Below, in pieces: positions 1 through 13,077 of a stretch of 64,000 nt of DNA; within the stretch, counting starts at the first letter, position 1; each line of letters starts with the position of its first letter. The DNA is taken from positions 4,158,501-4,222,500 of the forward strand of contig NC_088313.1 of the NCBI RefSeq assembly GCF_910592395.1. The letters run 5' to 3'. A program made the position numbers and the translations under genes. The DNA is from Lineus longissimus. Taxonomy: Eukaryota > Nemertea > Pilidiophora > Heteronemertea > Lineidae. The notes beneath the pieces are model-generated. The model searched no databases. It was not told the origin of the DNA and was given only the letters and a program-made list of their open reading frames with translations.

Positions 1-3000
1 TGAATCCATTAAGTATGTTTCGCGGGGAACATTTTTCGCGACCACCACCTCAGGAGAAAATAAATATATTAATGACCATGTTTGAGTGAAAGTCTTTACA
101 AAGTCAACTGATGGGAATCGGTAAATTTGTTATTTCCTCAATGTTTTTCTTCAGTTATTGTCGTTTCATGTAAACTTTTCTGAACCAATTTCTCTACGGG
201 TGCAAGATTAACCAAACTGATGTTGTTTCGCGAATCCTAACTTTCATGGTGAACAACAGTTCGTAATCTCGAACATATAAACGTACAAAAGCACAAGAAA
301 TTTTCAAAATGAAAAATGTTTGCCTACCTTATATAAACGAATTGTTTATCCCCGTCCTTCCCTGGGCTGAGATCTAACAGGAACACGTAATTCCTCGGTA
401 AGACGTCTCCACCGTCCAAACATTGTCTTATGTAAGTGGCACTCTAGTGGCCGCCCTGCTTAGCATGACGACGGCCTGACGACTCCGAGCCCGTTGCCTC
501 TGTATCTTAATCTGGCCAGGCTGCGGAATCGAGCATTCAAGATCGCGATACAAGTGAGAACGATACGGGGTGGCCACGCGGGATGAGGTGTTTGGTTAGA
601 CGGAACCGCTTTCGATGATACTTTAGTGGTTGTTGGGGTGAGCGATGACAGAAGAATGAGTTCAAGAAACACTACACGTAGGTACATGCATTAACAAATA
701 CATATACATATTAAATTCCTCCTCTTTCGCATCCATGCCTTTAATGACTCTCTTCGTCAAAAATTGGAAATAGTATTTTAGCCTGGTACAATTCTTCCTC
801 TTCACTTACGACTTACTGCTTAACACATATGCCTTCCACTTTACGTAACACATAATTTGTTTTAATTACTACTGTGACGAGACAACAAATTGGAAACAAA
901 TTGTTTTGCATGACTGTGACGGTAACTGCTAAATAATTGACTCGTCTGAGGGATTGTTTCGGTTATTTGATGACACTAAAGTAATTTGGTTTCATTGCCC
1001 CGTCAACTGATAACTTAAGGTGCGCGCACGTATCACGATGACCTCCTTGTAGCCAAGCGACCAACGATCGGGCTGCTAAATACATGGCTGGGATGGATCA
1101 AAGTGGAATTAACTCTCATGATGTGATTGATTCTAAATCTACAGAGTCAGGCCATCACAGAAATATGCTTTTTTATAATATATTTCAGAAAATGTGGTTT
1201 CACTGGTCAGTTTAGAACTTGTATTTTAATAGGGCCAGATGAATGCGCGAGTGTCGATTTGGCGGATATGCTGTACAGAAGTAATTTTTCTCAGGCAATT
1301 CGTATTGGAATGTTTTAGAATTTATTATGATATTTGTTAAGGATTTTTCTGAACACATATAAAATTTGGTGAGGATTGATTTGCCCTTATAGGGGTCCTT
1401 TTTTAACCAAAACCTATGTACAGCAATGCACACGTAATGTACACAGTGTCTAATACAGAGCTCTGGCCTGCTCAACAGAAACTTTTTTTTTGTTATGACC
1501 GTGACGCCGGCGATGACCTCTGAAGACAACTTTGTCATAATCAGTGTCCCTTTGTGCTTGGTTGCCGACAGAAGCACTATGCAACAAAACCTACAAGAAT
1601 ATGGAATATATATCTTTGTTTTTAAATATGTTCCGTGATGCAGTGATGAAATAGACAGCAACTTGCTGCATCTTTATAGACAATAAAACGATCTCCCAAA
1701 AAGCTGAAAATAGGCTGAGCATCTACAATTGTACCATCTATCACCTTCTATACAGCAACCTTTCTTGACAGAAACAATGCTTTCGCTTTGCTTTTCCATG
1801 TACTAAGTATGAAGACAGACTACTGGTCTTTCTGGCTCCTCACTAAATGATAATGACCCATAACTGCCCTATCGCACCAGCTAATTGGTCTGATAGGAAT
1901 TCATGTGAGGTTGGTTCACTAGCTTTATAGAAATCTACTAATTAACGCGTCGAATAAGTCATCGGACTGACGACTCTATCGAGTTGTAGGTAATTGTCAA
2001 AGGCGGCGGAAGGTTCAGGAATTGGGTTCAATTCATCATTCCGATGAATGCAGTGGGCATCTCTTCAAGGTATCGCCTGCAGACCAAGAAATGATCAGAA
2101 ATGAATTGTGCAAAAGTGCCAAGAATATCCTTAGTTTTGAACAAAGGAATCTAATTGCTAGTCAGTTCTAGGGTTGCTCCCTAAATGATCTCCCGTGAGC
2201 GATGCATTTGCAGCATTGTAAAGTCGCGAGCAACGTCTGCTTGAGGACCTGAATCTTACCAATCGATTTACTGTTTAATTAGTAAATAAATGTGTGAGCT
2301 TTCTTGTCAATTCGATAATAAGACAAGTCACACTAACGGATTTCTTAGCAATTGCTTCTACCGGTGTGCAAGGGATAGTAGTCCTAGGGCTGATAGTCCG
2401 TGTAACAATAGCCCGCATTGCTAAATGTTTTGGTTAGGGTTAGCGGTACAATAGATCATGCTGCTTAATTGATCAAATACAATGCTACCGGACTATGACT
2501 CCAGGGGGACTATATCCGCTGTCACACCGGTATTAAGCAACATTAATCTTGTGAACAGAAATCTCACAAATCTTGTCGTTCTCAATGGGACAACACGAAA
2601 CAAAACTATTATTTATATTTTTACTAATATCTTTCCAACGATTTTAGTTTATATATCTATACATAAACAATCAAAAATGTTTTAAACAACTATAAAGAGC
2701 ATTACATGTATATTTTTTGTATAATTGCCTGCACGAGGAGATGTTTCATTAGACTTAATATAACCACTTGCAGCCTCAGAAAGTGTTAATCCAATAGACT
2801 TTTATCAAATATATCATCTTATTTTGATGATACTGGTGGCTTGTGAAATTGGTCTGGGATCGATGTCCACGTGTGATGAAGTGGTCTGTCGCACTCTGGT
2901 CAAATGCCGAGTTGGCTCTTCGCCCGAGAACAACTGGATCTCACAGATCACGGCCGCGCTTGAAATCCCAGAAGTATTCGTAACAAAGTTGACAAACTGT

Positions 3001-4499
3001 CGTCCAGATGGGGGATATCGTAACAGAATTTGTCCTTAATACATGTACTTGTGATGTCTCTCCTGCATGTTCCTGGCTCCAGCGGAAACCGGAGCCACAA
3101 AAGTACGTCTGAAGGAAGAAGAGTGAACGTTCTTGCATCGGGATTGACCCACAGACTGTTGTTCAAGACTGTTAACTGGCGTCCATGTTGTGACGTCACC
3201 ACTGTGCATATACCTGCGTGCATTCGGAAACCACTTCGTACCCTAATTTCTGCTCACTGAGAAATCAGTGTTCGGGCAACAGCTCGGCTGTACAAGGCTG
3301 CCGACATGTTGCAGGTGATTTGGTATTCGCCAGATTATTCGATTGGCTGACTACTAGACGTTATGCACCAGCGACATAGTGCTTTTAGTTTTTTGGAGTT
3401 AAAAGATGGTCACAACATTTGATACGTTAAGTAACATTGCGAAATTTGGAGTTCCGGCTCCCCCGTTTAGGAAGCCATCGAGCTAACAACAAACAGAAAT
3501 AAATTTGGTACTGGCGTTAATCAGACATCTTCTCAATACCCTATGTGGCTGTGCGCTGCCCAGAGTACCATCAATTGGTGCCCTGCGACAGGACAATTGA
3601 CTTACAATAGGACCGTTTTGATGGATATACGTGTACCGAACAGCCTGACAGTTCAACGTTCAATTGGGTGTTATCGATCTCTAAAAATATATCCTGGTTA
3701 TCATTTGTTCCCGATGTCCGGATGCAACTGGCCTTAATTTCGAAATAATCGCTACTACACTGGGTGCAGTTTGGCACAAGTCATAACATTGATGGATAAG
3801 AAAGCCAAAACATATTGTGTCATCCAAATTCGATACCCCGAGCATTTATTTTCCACTTCCAAAGGCATGGCTTTGAACGGCAGGTCTACGTTTACACTCC
3901 GTTCTAGTGAATTGTTTATTGCAGTTAAATTATTTTTCAATTATCCTGTTTGTAGAAATCATGCCGGGTCCTACTGGAAGCCAATTTTGTATGAAAAACC
4001 AACAACCTCATGCCCAAGTTGCCAAATTAATGTCTGAATCATTACCACTTGTTCGCTTGCCTGCTTTAAAAGTGACCTGGATCTTGTCAATGTAAATGCT
4101 TGGAGTCTGGTATCAACAAGCTCGCCAAAGAAACTCCCAGTCCGTGGTTTGTTAAAGGTTTATTTACCAACCGCTTCTCGCGTCTATCTCATCAAGTCGA
4201 AAGCAACTTGAGCTCCACGCCAGTGCTTCAAACCACTGAGACGTTACCTTTCTAGTCAATGGTTGTAGTCTTTCTCCAGGGTCGGAAGATTGGATAAGAG
4301 GATGTTCCTGCTGTCTGCAATATCTAACGAATTCGAAAGTACATGTATCTGCATTTTCTGCGCTATTAATGCAGCGCGGCGGTAATTAAATACAATACAA
4401 AACACTGACGGTCACGCACCTGTAAATTGTAATCAAGTTTTGAGGCATTTTCTACTTAACTGGGCAATATCCATTATCTCATAACTTTTTCCAAGACGT
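1..4499. other. Gene-poor stretch, no supported gene
   Basis: Only short reading frames (under about 150 codons) occur here. None has recognisable motifs, splice-site support or a domain. The sequence is AT-rich and unique at the scale I can inspect. I see no repeat array, transposon terminus or RNA gene that I could defend. Confidence 0.6.
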
Positions 4500-5131
4500 A
4501 CTAGTGTGGTAGGCTATGTCATAAAATTCAGCTCCCGTTAGATTTAAATGTCCAAATTGAGATAGCGGTTGATTCTGAATTGATTTTTTGCGAGGAATTC
4601 AAAAAGGTAACAAATTTTCAGACTTCATCTAAGGGGTCAAATCCAAGATGGCCGCCAAGATGGCCGCCAACACCCATAGGGCTCCGTAACTCTGCAACCA
4701 ATTCAGTTAGGAGGTTGATGTTGGTGTCTAGACCTAGGGTTTTGGGGTCAAGCTATCCATTGCAGCCATCAGTTTCAATGTAAGATGAGCCAATGCAGTG
4801 AAATCCAAGATGGCCGCCAATACCTATAGGGCTCCGTAACTCTGCAACCAATTCAGCTAAGAGGTTGATGTTGGTGTCTAGACATAGGTTTTTGGGGTCA
4901 AGCTATCCATTGGAGCCATCGGTTTTAATGTAAGATAGGCCCATTGCAGTGTAACAAATTTTTTTGGCGGCCATCTTGGCGGCCATCTTGGATTTGACCC
5001 CTTAGATGAAGTCTGAAAATTTGTTACCGTCCATTTTTGAATTCCTTGCAAAAAATCGATTCAGAATCAACCGCTATCTCAATTTGGACATTAAAATTTA
5101 ACGGAATGACATAGTCTACTACACTACGCAG
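4500..5131. mobile_element. MITE-like element with ~160-bp terminal inverted repeats
   Basis: The left arm (about 4500-4666) is repeated as its reverse complement at about 4966-5131. Both arms carry doubled GATGGCCGCCA-type blocks at their inner ends. Between them lie two direct copies of a ~140-bp module (about 4663-4799 and 4802-4951), each containing GGCTCCGTAACTCTGCAACC. There is no transposase reading frame, so it is non-autonomous. I could not find a convincing target-site duplication. The family is not recognised. Confidence 0.85.
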
Positions 5132-8100
5132 TGAGGAACGCTTTTAAAGCCAAACAGATATCGTTGATGGTCTAACCGTGACATTTTCGTTGTACATGTA
5201 TACGTTTTGCATGATAACTTCAAGGTTTGGGTTCTGAACATAGGACCGGGGCGCTTTTTCAATTATTTTCGCTGTGGGCCTCCTTTTTGGGGCGTATGGT
5301 TCAAAAACACTTACATGCTTATATTTCCACCTGCCTGTGCGTGAACCTGTGAGCATGCGTTGCAATCTAGAAAAGTCGAAGATATCAACCCCAAGATATC
5401 GAATCAAATTCTTATATTATTTTTGATTAAAAAAATCTAAATCCCTCTTTCACTGTATACTAAGGGAATTTTAGTCTTTCAAGGGTCTATTTTCTCGACC
5501 GGACCATATAGGTACGTGACCTGACGCGACCCGCCTGTCTGTCACCATCCTAAGAGTCTACATCAACGGAACTCACGTATTTCTTGTTATGTCCCTGATA
5601 ACACTGCTTTGGAGTGGTGTGGCCTCTTTGCGGCCACATCCTCAGAGTAAATGGCACTGAATCAAGAGACCTCCGGTTGAGTGAGACGGCGCCGAGCTCC
5701 AAATGGTCCACCAGCAGCTCGTCTGCGAGACAATATGTACAAAGAAACTAAGCTAATGTCCTTCACCATCAAATCTTGCTTACTTGTACCTTACAATGTA
5801 AGTAACTGCTTCAAAAATCGAACAAGTGCAATCTTGACTCAATTTCGCTGTTTACTTCTTACTTCGATACTGCGTCAGATACCGAGTCAGTACCATTAAT
5901 TGAGACCACGTCAGGATCAAATCATTTCAGTTGACTTGTTAAGGTGATAATGTTATACTGAACTTTAAAATACGAAAAACACAGACTCTGGGTAATGTTA
6001 CGATGTTCTTTTGAAAGTTGTTTGTTCAAAGATAGCACAAGAAGCGAACTTTGATATATCCAGAAAGTTAAAATAATGTTCTTTCTTACGTGAAGCTCAT
6101 ACTACCGTAGGACCCCAGTTGTATGATGGATATCAACGACTTAAAAACATGGCTAGTTAACCAACACCGGGTATCGACCGTGAAGCCAAATACAGGACAC
6201 GCAAGTGCTATCTTACTCCTTCGGGCTCGCAATCCACTTCAATTTGCGTAACCCAGTGGGGGAATGCCTTACATCTTCTTGCAAGTGCGATGTCGTCCGG
6301 CGGGGCTCAATCAGCTCCTGCAGAGAGCACCGGGGTAATTTTTATGTGGATGATTGGGTGAAGAGGGGTGCTAAGCTGCAGACTAGTTCACACGTCCGCA
6401 AACATAATTTCACTGAAGTCCTATCTATAGGACCACCATAAGGTCATTTACCTGTTGAAATGGCACCTCTTTCACTGCTTTTTTCCTATTTTCATTTTAC
6501 CTTTTCGCTCTCTCAAATTTAGTACCTTACTCTCTATTTTTACCAAACGTTTCTTTACCTCAATCCGGCATTGTGACCACCCTAGTAGAAGAAATTAGCT
6601 ACTGCACCTTTCAAGATCTCGACAAGTGCAACAGTTGGTTTTACCTGCCCTGCCTGATGATTCAACTCAGAGATCGAAGCCTTTACAACGCCGATCCTCA
6701 GGTTGCTATATCTTCTGTGATCCGTCTAGCGCCGAGTTGGCGCTCACCCGAGTTGTTGGGATGCATCGTGATGTGCGTATAATGCACTATGTGTAAGCAC
6801 AACATATTTAGTCTAACTTACGGTGCGCCAATGAAAACTGAGCAACGTAAAGCAAAACTGGATGTAACTACACATCATCATGCCAGTTTCCCAGACACTG
6901 CAACTACGGTAACCATTTAGCTCACTCAGCCATTAGACACCTGAAGTGTATACGTACGTTGCCCAGGGTAATAAGCCCTTTGCCCCGATTGTATACAGTC
7001 GGCAATCAAAGTTCGGAAAATCCAAAGATATTATGATTTGATTTTTTCTTAGCAAGATGAATATGCTGATTATGTTGCTTTTTGTTTTGCCTTTTCTTCT
7101 TACGCATAGAGTCAACAGCCCCAAAACCTTACTGAGTTCTCGTGGTGTGACGAATTGGGCGGAGTCCTCGTCAACCACCAGATACTATGTTCTCTAGCTG
7201 TGACGAATTGGGCTGTAGCACTCATCAACTACTAGTCCCCACAGCTGGCCAGCTCAGGCCGCGAGCATCCTGAATGGAAGGACCGGCTATAGGCTTCGCG
7301 TTTGCATTTATCTGGTACTTCTTGTGGCCATTGCTATTCCCCACCAGATGGCTGAGGTCGCCACCAAACAAGAAGGAATTTCAGCATAGGAGGTTTACTT
7401 GTCACAGACATTGAAACACTGACAGCTTACCCATAAACTCGCACAGTTGTATCGTGATTGTAGGGTATATCTACGACACAGGAATTACATTCCCTGAAAT
7501 GGTGAAAACGTGCGAAGGGTTTTCATCCCCAGCGCTTTTCACCCGTAAGTACATTAACGCTGCCTCTGGCAATAAGAAATGGCCAAGGCTGCTTTGGTTT
7601 GAACTCGTGGGAAAAGATATTTATACCTGGGAAATCTTTATCAGAAATCAGCCCGTTCCATTACAAGGATTCGCCTCCGTATCGAGATCAAAGCACTCGT
7701 CCAGACAACATCTTGAACAGATTGAGAGACCACCGACGTAAGGTTTCTTTTCAATCATTTAGCCAAACCACTTGCTAGCGTGGTGTACCAATTGAACAGA
7801 CGCTTCTCGAATATCCTCGATAGGTTTTCTCTCATTCAAGTATCATTACCTACAACGTTTGTGGTGATGAAAGTACGAAAGTACGATTGTACGAAAGTAA
7901 CGAAATAGTACTTTGAACATTTAGGTCAGAAGCGGCGAGCGGTGCCGTCTACATCTACATGAAAGCACATGTAGCTAGAATAAATAAAGACTAGTCTTTA
8001 TGAATTCTTGATGTAAGTCATCTACTTACATGGCAAAGGACACAGGTGCTGCTGTCCAGAAAAAGGAGTCTTAGAAACCAAATCATAGTGATTTGTTTTC

Positions 8101-9837
8101 AAATAATTAATTTTTTGTGCAGCCAGGATGCAGAGTACATCTTTCGACGTGTTTTTTACATTGAAAATAGCGAGCAGAAATCTTGTGAAATAATGCATGG
8201 ATTTTCACATAGAAGCGCATTCGAAATCAAGGTGTTGATGACCTATTTTACTTTCTGTTCTTTATAGCTCTGAGAAGCAGGACGACACCACTGCTAAGAC
8301 CTTTGAGGAACTCGGTGTGCGTCGTCTAGTAGAAAACGTACCGAAAAGCGATAGTGGTCAGTCTGACCTCTTTATGAAGTGATGGACTAGTATAGTACAG
8401 TTGAAGTCAGGTTGGTCGATTGATACATCTGAGAAACCGGGTGGGGTTTACGAACATCAACCGCGGCCTGCCACTTTTTGAAGCTGTTCAAAAACATGCT
8501 GTCGACAATGTCGGCAATTTTCAACGCCTTTGGAACTTGTACTTTCTTGGTACCAGTGAACCCATCCTGCTGTGAAGTAGTCCAAGACCAAACGTGATCC
8601 AGGGTATATGCCAATACGAACACTTGAATCCATGCTCAACAAAACTGGTAACATCATGTTTTGATGTGTTTACTTTGCGCGTTGAAAGGTGACGGTTCAA
8701 TCGCACTCCAGTGAAGAAGAGTACAACGGTACCGGCAACGTTTTAATTTACGATTTTATCTACGTTTTAAAACTGTTATAGCCATTAACACCTTGTCGTG
8801 AACATCATCAACATCATTTTGCAATGCCTGTCTTTTTCTACCGACTCATTAAGCAGGGATATCATACCTCCACCCGTGTTAGATCCGTGTCTCTTGACAT
8901 GGATCTGAGATCTCTTCCGTTTCAAATACCAGACAAAAATGACATTCAAAGAGCTTGTATCACCTGCTTGGATCTGTCCTTCTGGTCTGCCGGGCGGGTA
9001 GTAGCGGAAGAAGCTCTATGACGAGTGCTTCTTTATATAGTTTACCAATTTTTACCAATAAGCTACGCGGTGGTAAGCATGCACGTGGATGTTGTAGCAA
9101 CACCGAGGAATGAGGATAAATCTAGTCGGGTAGAAGGCATATGAGGTGTAGTTGCGGCATGCGTTGACAAACCGTAGAACTAAAATATTGTTAGCTCTAA
9201 AAGGTTGCCTTTTATTAACTGTGGTGAGATATGAAACCGAAGACATCTGAAACATGCCCTAGTAAACGCATGCCATCGCTACCCCACAAAACTATGGAAT
9301 GCAGCTGAGCGGAGGTATGAGGGAAACACGTGAGAGCCATCATCATTTCCTCAATCTAATGCCCATTATCCTGGCTGCATGGCAATAATGAAGACAAAGT
9401 TGGCTTGCAATGCAGACAAAATGTCCATGTGTGCGTAGCCTTGTTCAATGTGTCTATAGCCCGGGTTCTCATGGTTCGGACCACCAATGATGTTAGCTTG
9501 GGCGTTTTAGAATTCAGGAATTCCAACGTACGAATCAGGAAGCTTCGCTGAGCCGGGCTTCAGATCCGCCCGTCACGTGACTGGTATTTGAAGAGCACTG
9601 AGACACCTCGACCACCGTTACCCTTTTTTCAGTGTGGTTTTCGTTTTTTTTATTCTATTTTAACTCGAAGACGTGGACTGGATCAACAGGTTAATATGTA
9701 CTTCAAGCCTGAGAAAATATCTGGTATCTATTATTAAATGATGCGAAGACACGTGAACGCATTTCCAGGGAACAACACACAATAGACGTTTGCTCCATGT
9801 GATCACAATCGATCTTGGCTCAACCATATAGCGACAC
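5132..9837. other. Gene-poor stretch, no supported gene
   Basis: Only short unsupported reading frames are present. Minor structure: a partly duplicated block at 7145-7185 and 7201-7235 (both start TGTGACGAATTGGGC), a short GAAAGTACGA-type tandem near 7868-7910, and at 7993-8012 a reverse-strand copy of a 20-bp motif that recurs at 11883 and 47544. Confidence 0.6.
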
Positions 9838-10790
9838 TCGGCAACATCGGGTTTCTGCTATCTAAATGTAAAAGCGAAGCTACAGTCTGGCCTAATTGAA
9901 CAGTCATTAGCTTCAGGATAACATAACCCACACAGTCACAGTAGGCCGCAGCTTTCTAAAAACGAAGCTTAATCTGACTTAATTAAACAGTCATCAGCTT
10001 CATGATAACATTACACACACGGTCACAGTAGGTCTCAGCTTTCTAAAATCGAGGCTTAATCTGCGACCGGCTAATAAACTGTCATTAGCTTCAGGATAAC
10101 ATTACCCACACAGTCACATTAGGCTTCAGTTTTTTTTAAACGAAGAAGCTATATGTTACCTAATAAAACAGTCATTAGCTTCATGACAAAATTACCCACT
10201 CAGTCACAGTAGGCTTCAGCTTTTAAAAACGAAGCTTAATCTGACCTAATTAAACAGTCATCAACTTCATGATAACATTACACACACGGTAGGCCTCAGC
10301 TTTCTAAAATCGAAGCTTAATCTGCGACCCGCTAATAAACTGTCATTAGCTTCAGGATAACATTACCCACTCAGTCATAGTAAGCCTAAGCTTCAGCTTT
10401 CTAAAATCGAAGCTTAATCTGCGACCGGCTAATAAACTGTCATTAGCTTCAGGATAACATTACCCACTCAGTCATCGTAGGCCTAAGCTTCAGCTTTCTA
10501 AAATCGAAGCTTAATCTGCGACCGGCTAATAAACTGTCATTAGCTTCAGGATAACATTACCCACTCAGTCATCGTAGGCTTCAGCTTTTAAAAAACGAAG
10601 CTTAATCTGACCTAAATTGGCATTAGCTTCAGGATAACATTACCCACACAGTCACAGTAGGCTTCAGCTTTTAAAAAACGAAGCTTAATCTGACCTAAAT
10701 TGGCATTAGCTTCAGGATAACATTACCCACAGCTTCGGTACAAAAAGCTACAATTTGACCTTATCTGCAGTCATAAACTTTAGGACAACG
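9838..10790. repeat. Minisatellite, ~85-96 bp period, about 11 units
   Basis: The anchor CATTAGCTTCAGGATAACAT or a close variant recurs near 9902, 9988, 10079, 10168, 10255, 10341, 10437, 10533, 10619 and 10704, with a decayed copy at 10768. Spacing alternates around 86-96 bp. Each unit also holds AAGCTTCAGCTTT...CGAAGCTT, able to form a small hairpin. Adjacent units (10341-10533) are nearly identical, suggesting recent local expansion. It has no coding potential. Confidence 0.93.
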
Positions 10791-10822
10791 TTGCTTTCAA
10801 TGGAACTACGGACTTTTGGATG

Positions 10823-10993
10823 CCGGTGTAAAAGTAAAAAGTGTCCCCCTAGAAAAAGTGTCCGGGCCTATTGTATTCTGACAGATTATGGCATATGGTT
10901 CTATAGTGGCAATGACCGTCACTAGCTCAGCGCATAATAGAATCCTTTGTTCCCGGACATTTTATCCTAGGACATTTTAAACTTCTACACCGG
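10823..10993. mobile_element. Short MITE with CCGGTGTA termini
   Basis: This 171-bp element starts CCGGTGTAAAAGT and ends ACTTCTACACCGG, so its ends are inverted repeats over about 45 bp, including paired GTGTCC/GGACA blocks. Related copies lie at 52811-52990 and 58437-58617, inside two receptor-array units. It has no reading frame and is presumably mobilised in trans by an unidentified DNA transposase. Confidence 0.8.
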
Positions 10994-11798
10994 TGTAATG
11001 TTTTTGAGTGTTTCTATTTTTGAGTGTTTCCCCTCATTGTTTGGGAACGCTAAAAGATAGATTGACAAGTTTTTCTGTGTTTCCCCCTATTGAAAAGTCA
11101 TGGTCTCTCTAGCTGCCTATTGTTTGGAAACACTGACACATGGGAAACAACCACAGATGTTACACCGGGTATGTCTACGATTGGTTTCAGAGCGATACAT
11201 GCAGGCTATTTGGAATGTCCTTCTTCTTCAGCGTTCAGAAGAATGATGTTTCTGTCTGCGTTGAATTTCCAACGGAGCATTACAAAAAATACATTGTTGA
11301 GTCAGCAGATGATTCCGAATTAGGCGGCGATAAGTGGCTATAAATATCATTGGATTCAGTCGGAACCAGATATGTTTACATGAAAACCATACCGTTGTCT
11401 GTGGTGAAAATTAAGTTAACACCTATTGGGATACTCCCATGGGTGTATTATTAATTACCTTCGGAGTTATCCTGCGGTGAGATGAGCGGCATATCATAAC
11501 AATCCAATATTCAGACAGACGAAAACTGAGTATATAAAAATTTGTAATACCTTTTGAAAAAGATCCATGTTCTAGTTTTTTTCAGACGGCCTGTAAATCC
11601 GGTGATGTATTTCACTCGGGACACCCTGTACACCTTGTTGACCAAGCAACAGATTTTATCAAAGATCGTGTCAAAAGTGGCTTGAAACTTTGCGACTAAA
11701 TGGAAAGAGTTCGATTCTAATGAGTCTCGCTTGCGACCGTTTCTTCTTTTGGACTTGCGGTGTTGCTGGCTGCAGACTCTTTAAAAAGGGAATAAAGG
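10994..11798. other. Intergenic, no supported gene
   Basis: It contains short overlapping unsupported reading frames only, and no repeat or RNA gene that I can defend. Confidence 0.55.
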
Positions 11799-11854
11799 AA
11801 GGGCGGGGTGGGGGTGGGGGTGTGGGGGGGGGGTGGGGTGGGGGGTGGAGGGGT
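11799..11854. repeat. G-rich tract with G-quadruplex potential
   Basis: About 55 bases are almost entirely G with scattered T, A and C. There are more than four runs of three or more G, so the plus strand could fold as a G-quadruplex. It abuts the end of a MITE (11855 onward) whose relatives have a G-rich or C-rich stretch at the same place, so it may be an expanded internal tract of that element. Confidence 0.8.
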
Positions 11855-12262
11855 TTAAATTGGTCGTCTTTAGGCCGCTAATATCAAGAATTAATAAAGA
11901 CTGGTTTTAATAAATTCTTACACAGTAAGGGGACTGTGTTGTCTTTGATTCAGTACTTACTATATTCCTTCTACGAGCATGAGTATTTTCGATGGACTGT
12001 GAATCAGATGGGAGAGACATCTTTTGACGACATCTTTTAACTTTATATTGGCTTTAGCTATCTTAATGTACCTAAGGCTGACGTTACAAAGGCCTCATTC
12101 GTTCACTTCCCACATGTCACGTTCCAGCTTTACTTAACGTTCCTCGGTGAATGCACGGCCTTGTGGCATGCATTCAGAGAGGAACGAACGCATTAAGGGG
12201 AACGTGACATGTGGGAAGTGAGGCCTATGTAACGTCAGCCTAATGTACCTATATGGAGTCCC
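11855..12262 (-). mobile_element. MITE family B copy, interrupted by a nested element
   Basis: The sequence from AAATTGGTCGTCTTTAGG through GTACCTATATGGAGTCCC matches, in the same order, the right arm of the element at 13078-13519 (AAATTGGTGGTCTTCAGG to CTATAGTCTCCC). It is split at 12075-12241 by a separate hairpin element. It also carries an extra AATTAATAAAGACT-containing segment near 11883-11925 that the other copies lack. Non-coding. Confidence 0.75.
12075..12241. mobile_element. MULE-like MITE nested in another MITE
   Basis: A 167-bp foldback element starts AGGCTGACGTTAC and ends GTAACGTCAGCCT, with inverted arms of about 43 bp. It is flanked by the exact direct repeat AATGTACCTA at 12065-12074 and 12242-12251 (11 bp if a leading T is counted). 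Target-site duplications of 9-11 bp are typical of Mutator-like transposons; the superfamily call is inferred from that length alone. Confidence 0.85.
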
Positions 12263-13077
12263 TTTTAAAGCAAAAATGATCTAAAAATGGTAGTTTTGCA
12301 TTGCTCTTTCCAACATTTATTCAAATCACAACGACATCATCGATAATTTGTTTAACTTGACCAAACCTAGACCGTCAATTAAAACAAAATAAAATTGACT
12401 TTTTTCAACAGAGGGATGCGCCATGGTCGCACTCATCAGGATTGAAAAACAAATAAGAAAAAAAATCATCGTCTGTGATGGATTTCTCGATTGCAAGAAA
12501 GGTTTTTGAGTCGATATATATTGGATGAATTAAGTGGTAAAAGTAGAAATTTTCGAATGACATGATAACACAGATAAAAATTGACGGTGTTGTAATGGAC
12601 GATGTTGACATTATTTCCTACCTGCCCAGTTGGATTCGTATCCTCCGCCCGCCATCATGAATTCCAAAATATTCCCATTGTCGTTTAGGTAACACTTTTG
12701 TTACGTTGTAGCAACCCTGGGTCTACATGCAGTTCCAAACACGTGACTTCCATTGACTGGAAACTTTCCAAACCGCTATCAAATATTAACCGCAGCTCAT
12801 TGCCACGGCGAGGAATTCATTTCTGCCGGTTTAGTAGCCCAGTGAAAATAATAATACTCGCTTTCTTTGGTTCTTCGAAGACGTAATCTACGTTGCCCAG
12901 GTTGTGCTTGCTGTGGCGGCTGTTCAGGGCGAGGTCCGCCGAGTTTGGTCTCTGGTGTTCAGGCATCAAGCCTCACTCACTCATTAAAGATAGTGAGAAC
13001 GAAATTGTTTAAAGAGCATAAAGAGGAGTTCATTCAGCATGATTACTGCCAGTTGATCGCACTGGCACGGACGACTT
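12263..13077. other. Intergenic, no supported gene
   Basis: An open frame from 12867 runs into the MITE at 13078 and has no recognisable domain, so I do not call it. No other structure is seen. Confidence 0.55.

Noticed and set aside
9838-10790. CRISPR-like array
   Set aside because: Units are degenerate ~90-bp tandem repeats without distinct spacers, in a eukaryotic genome.
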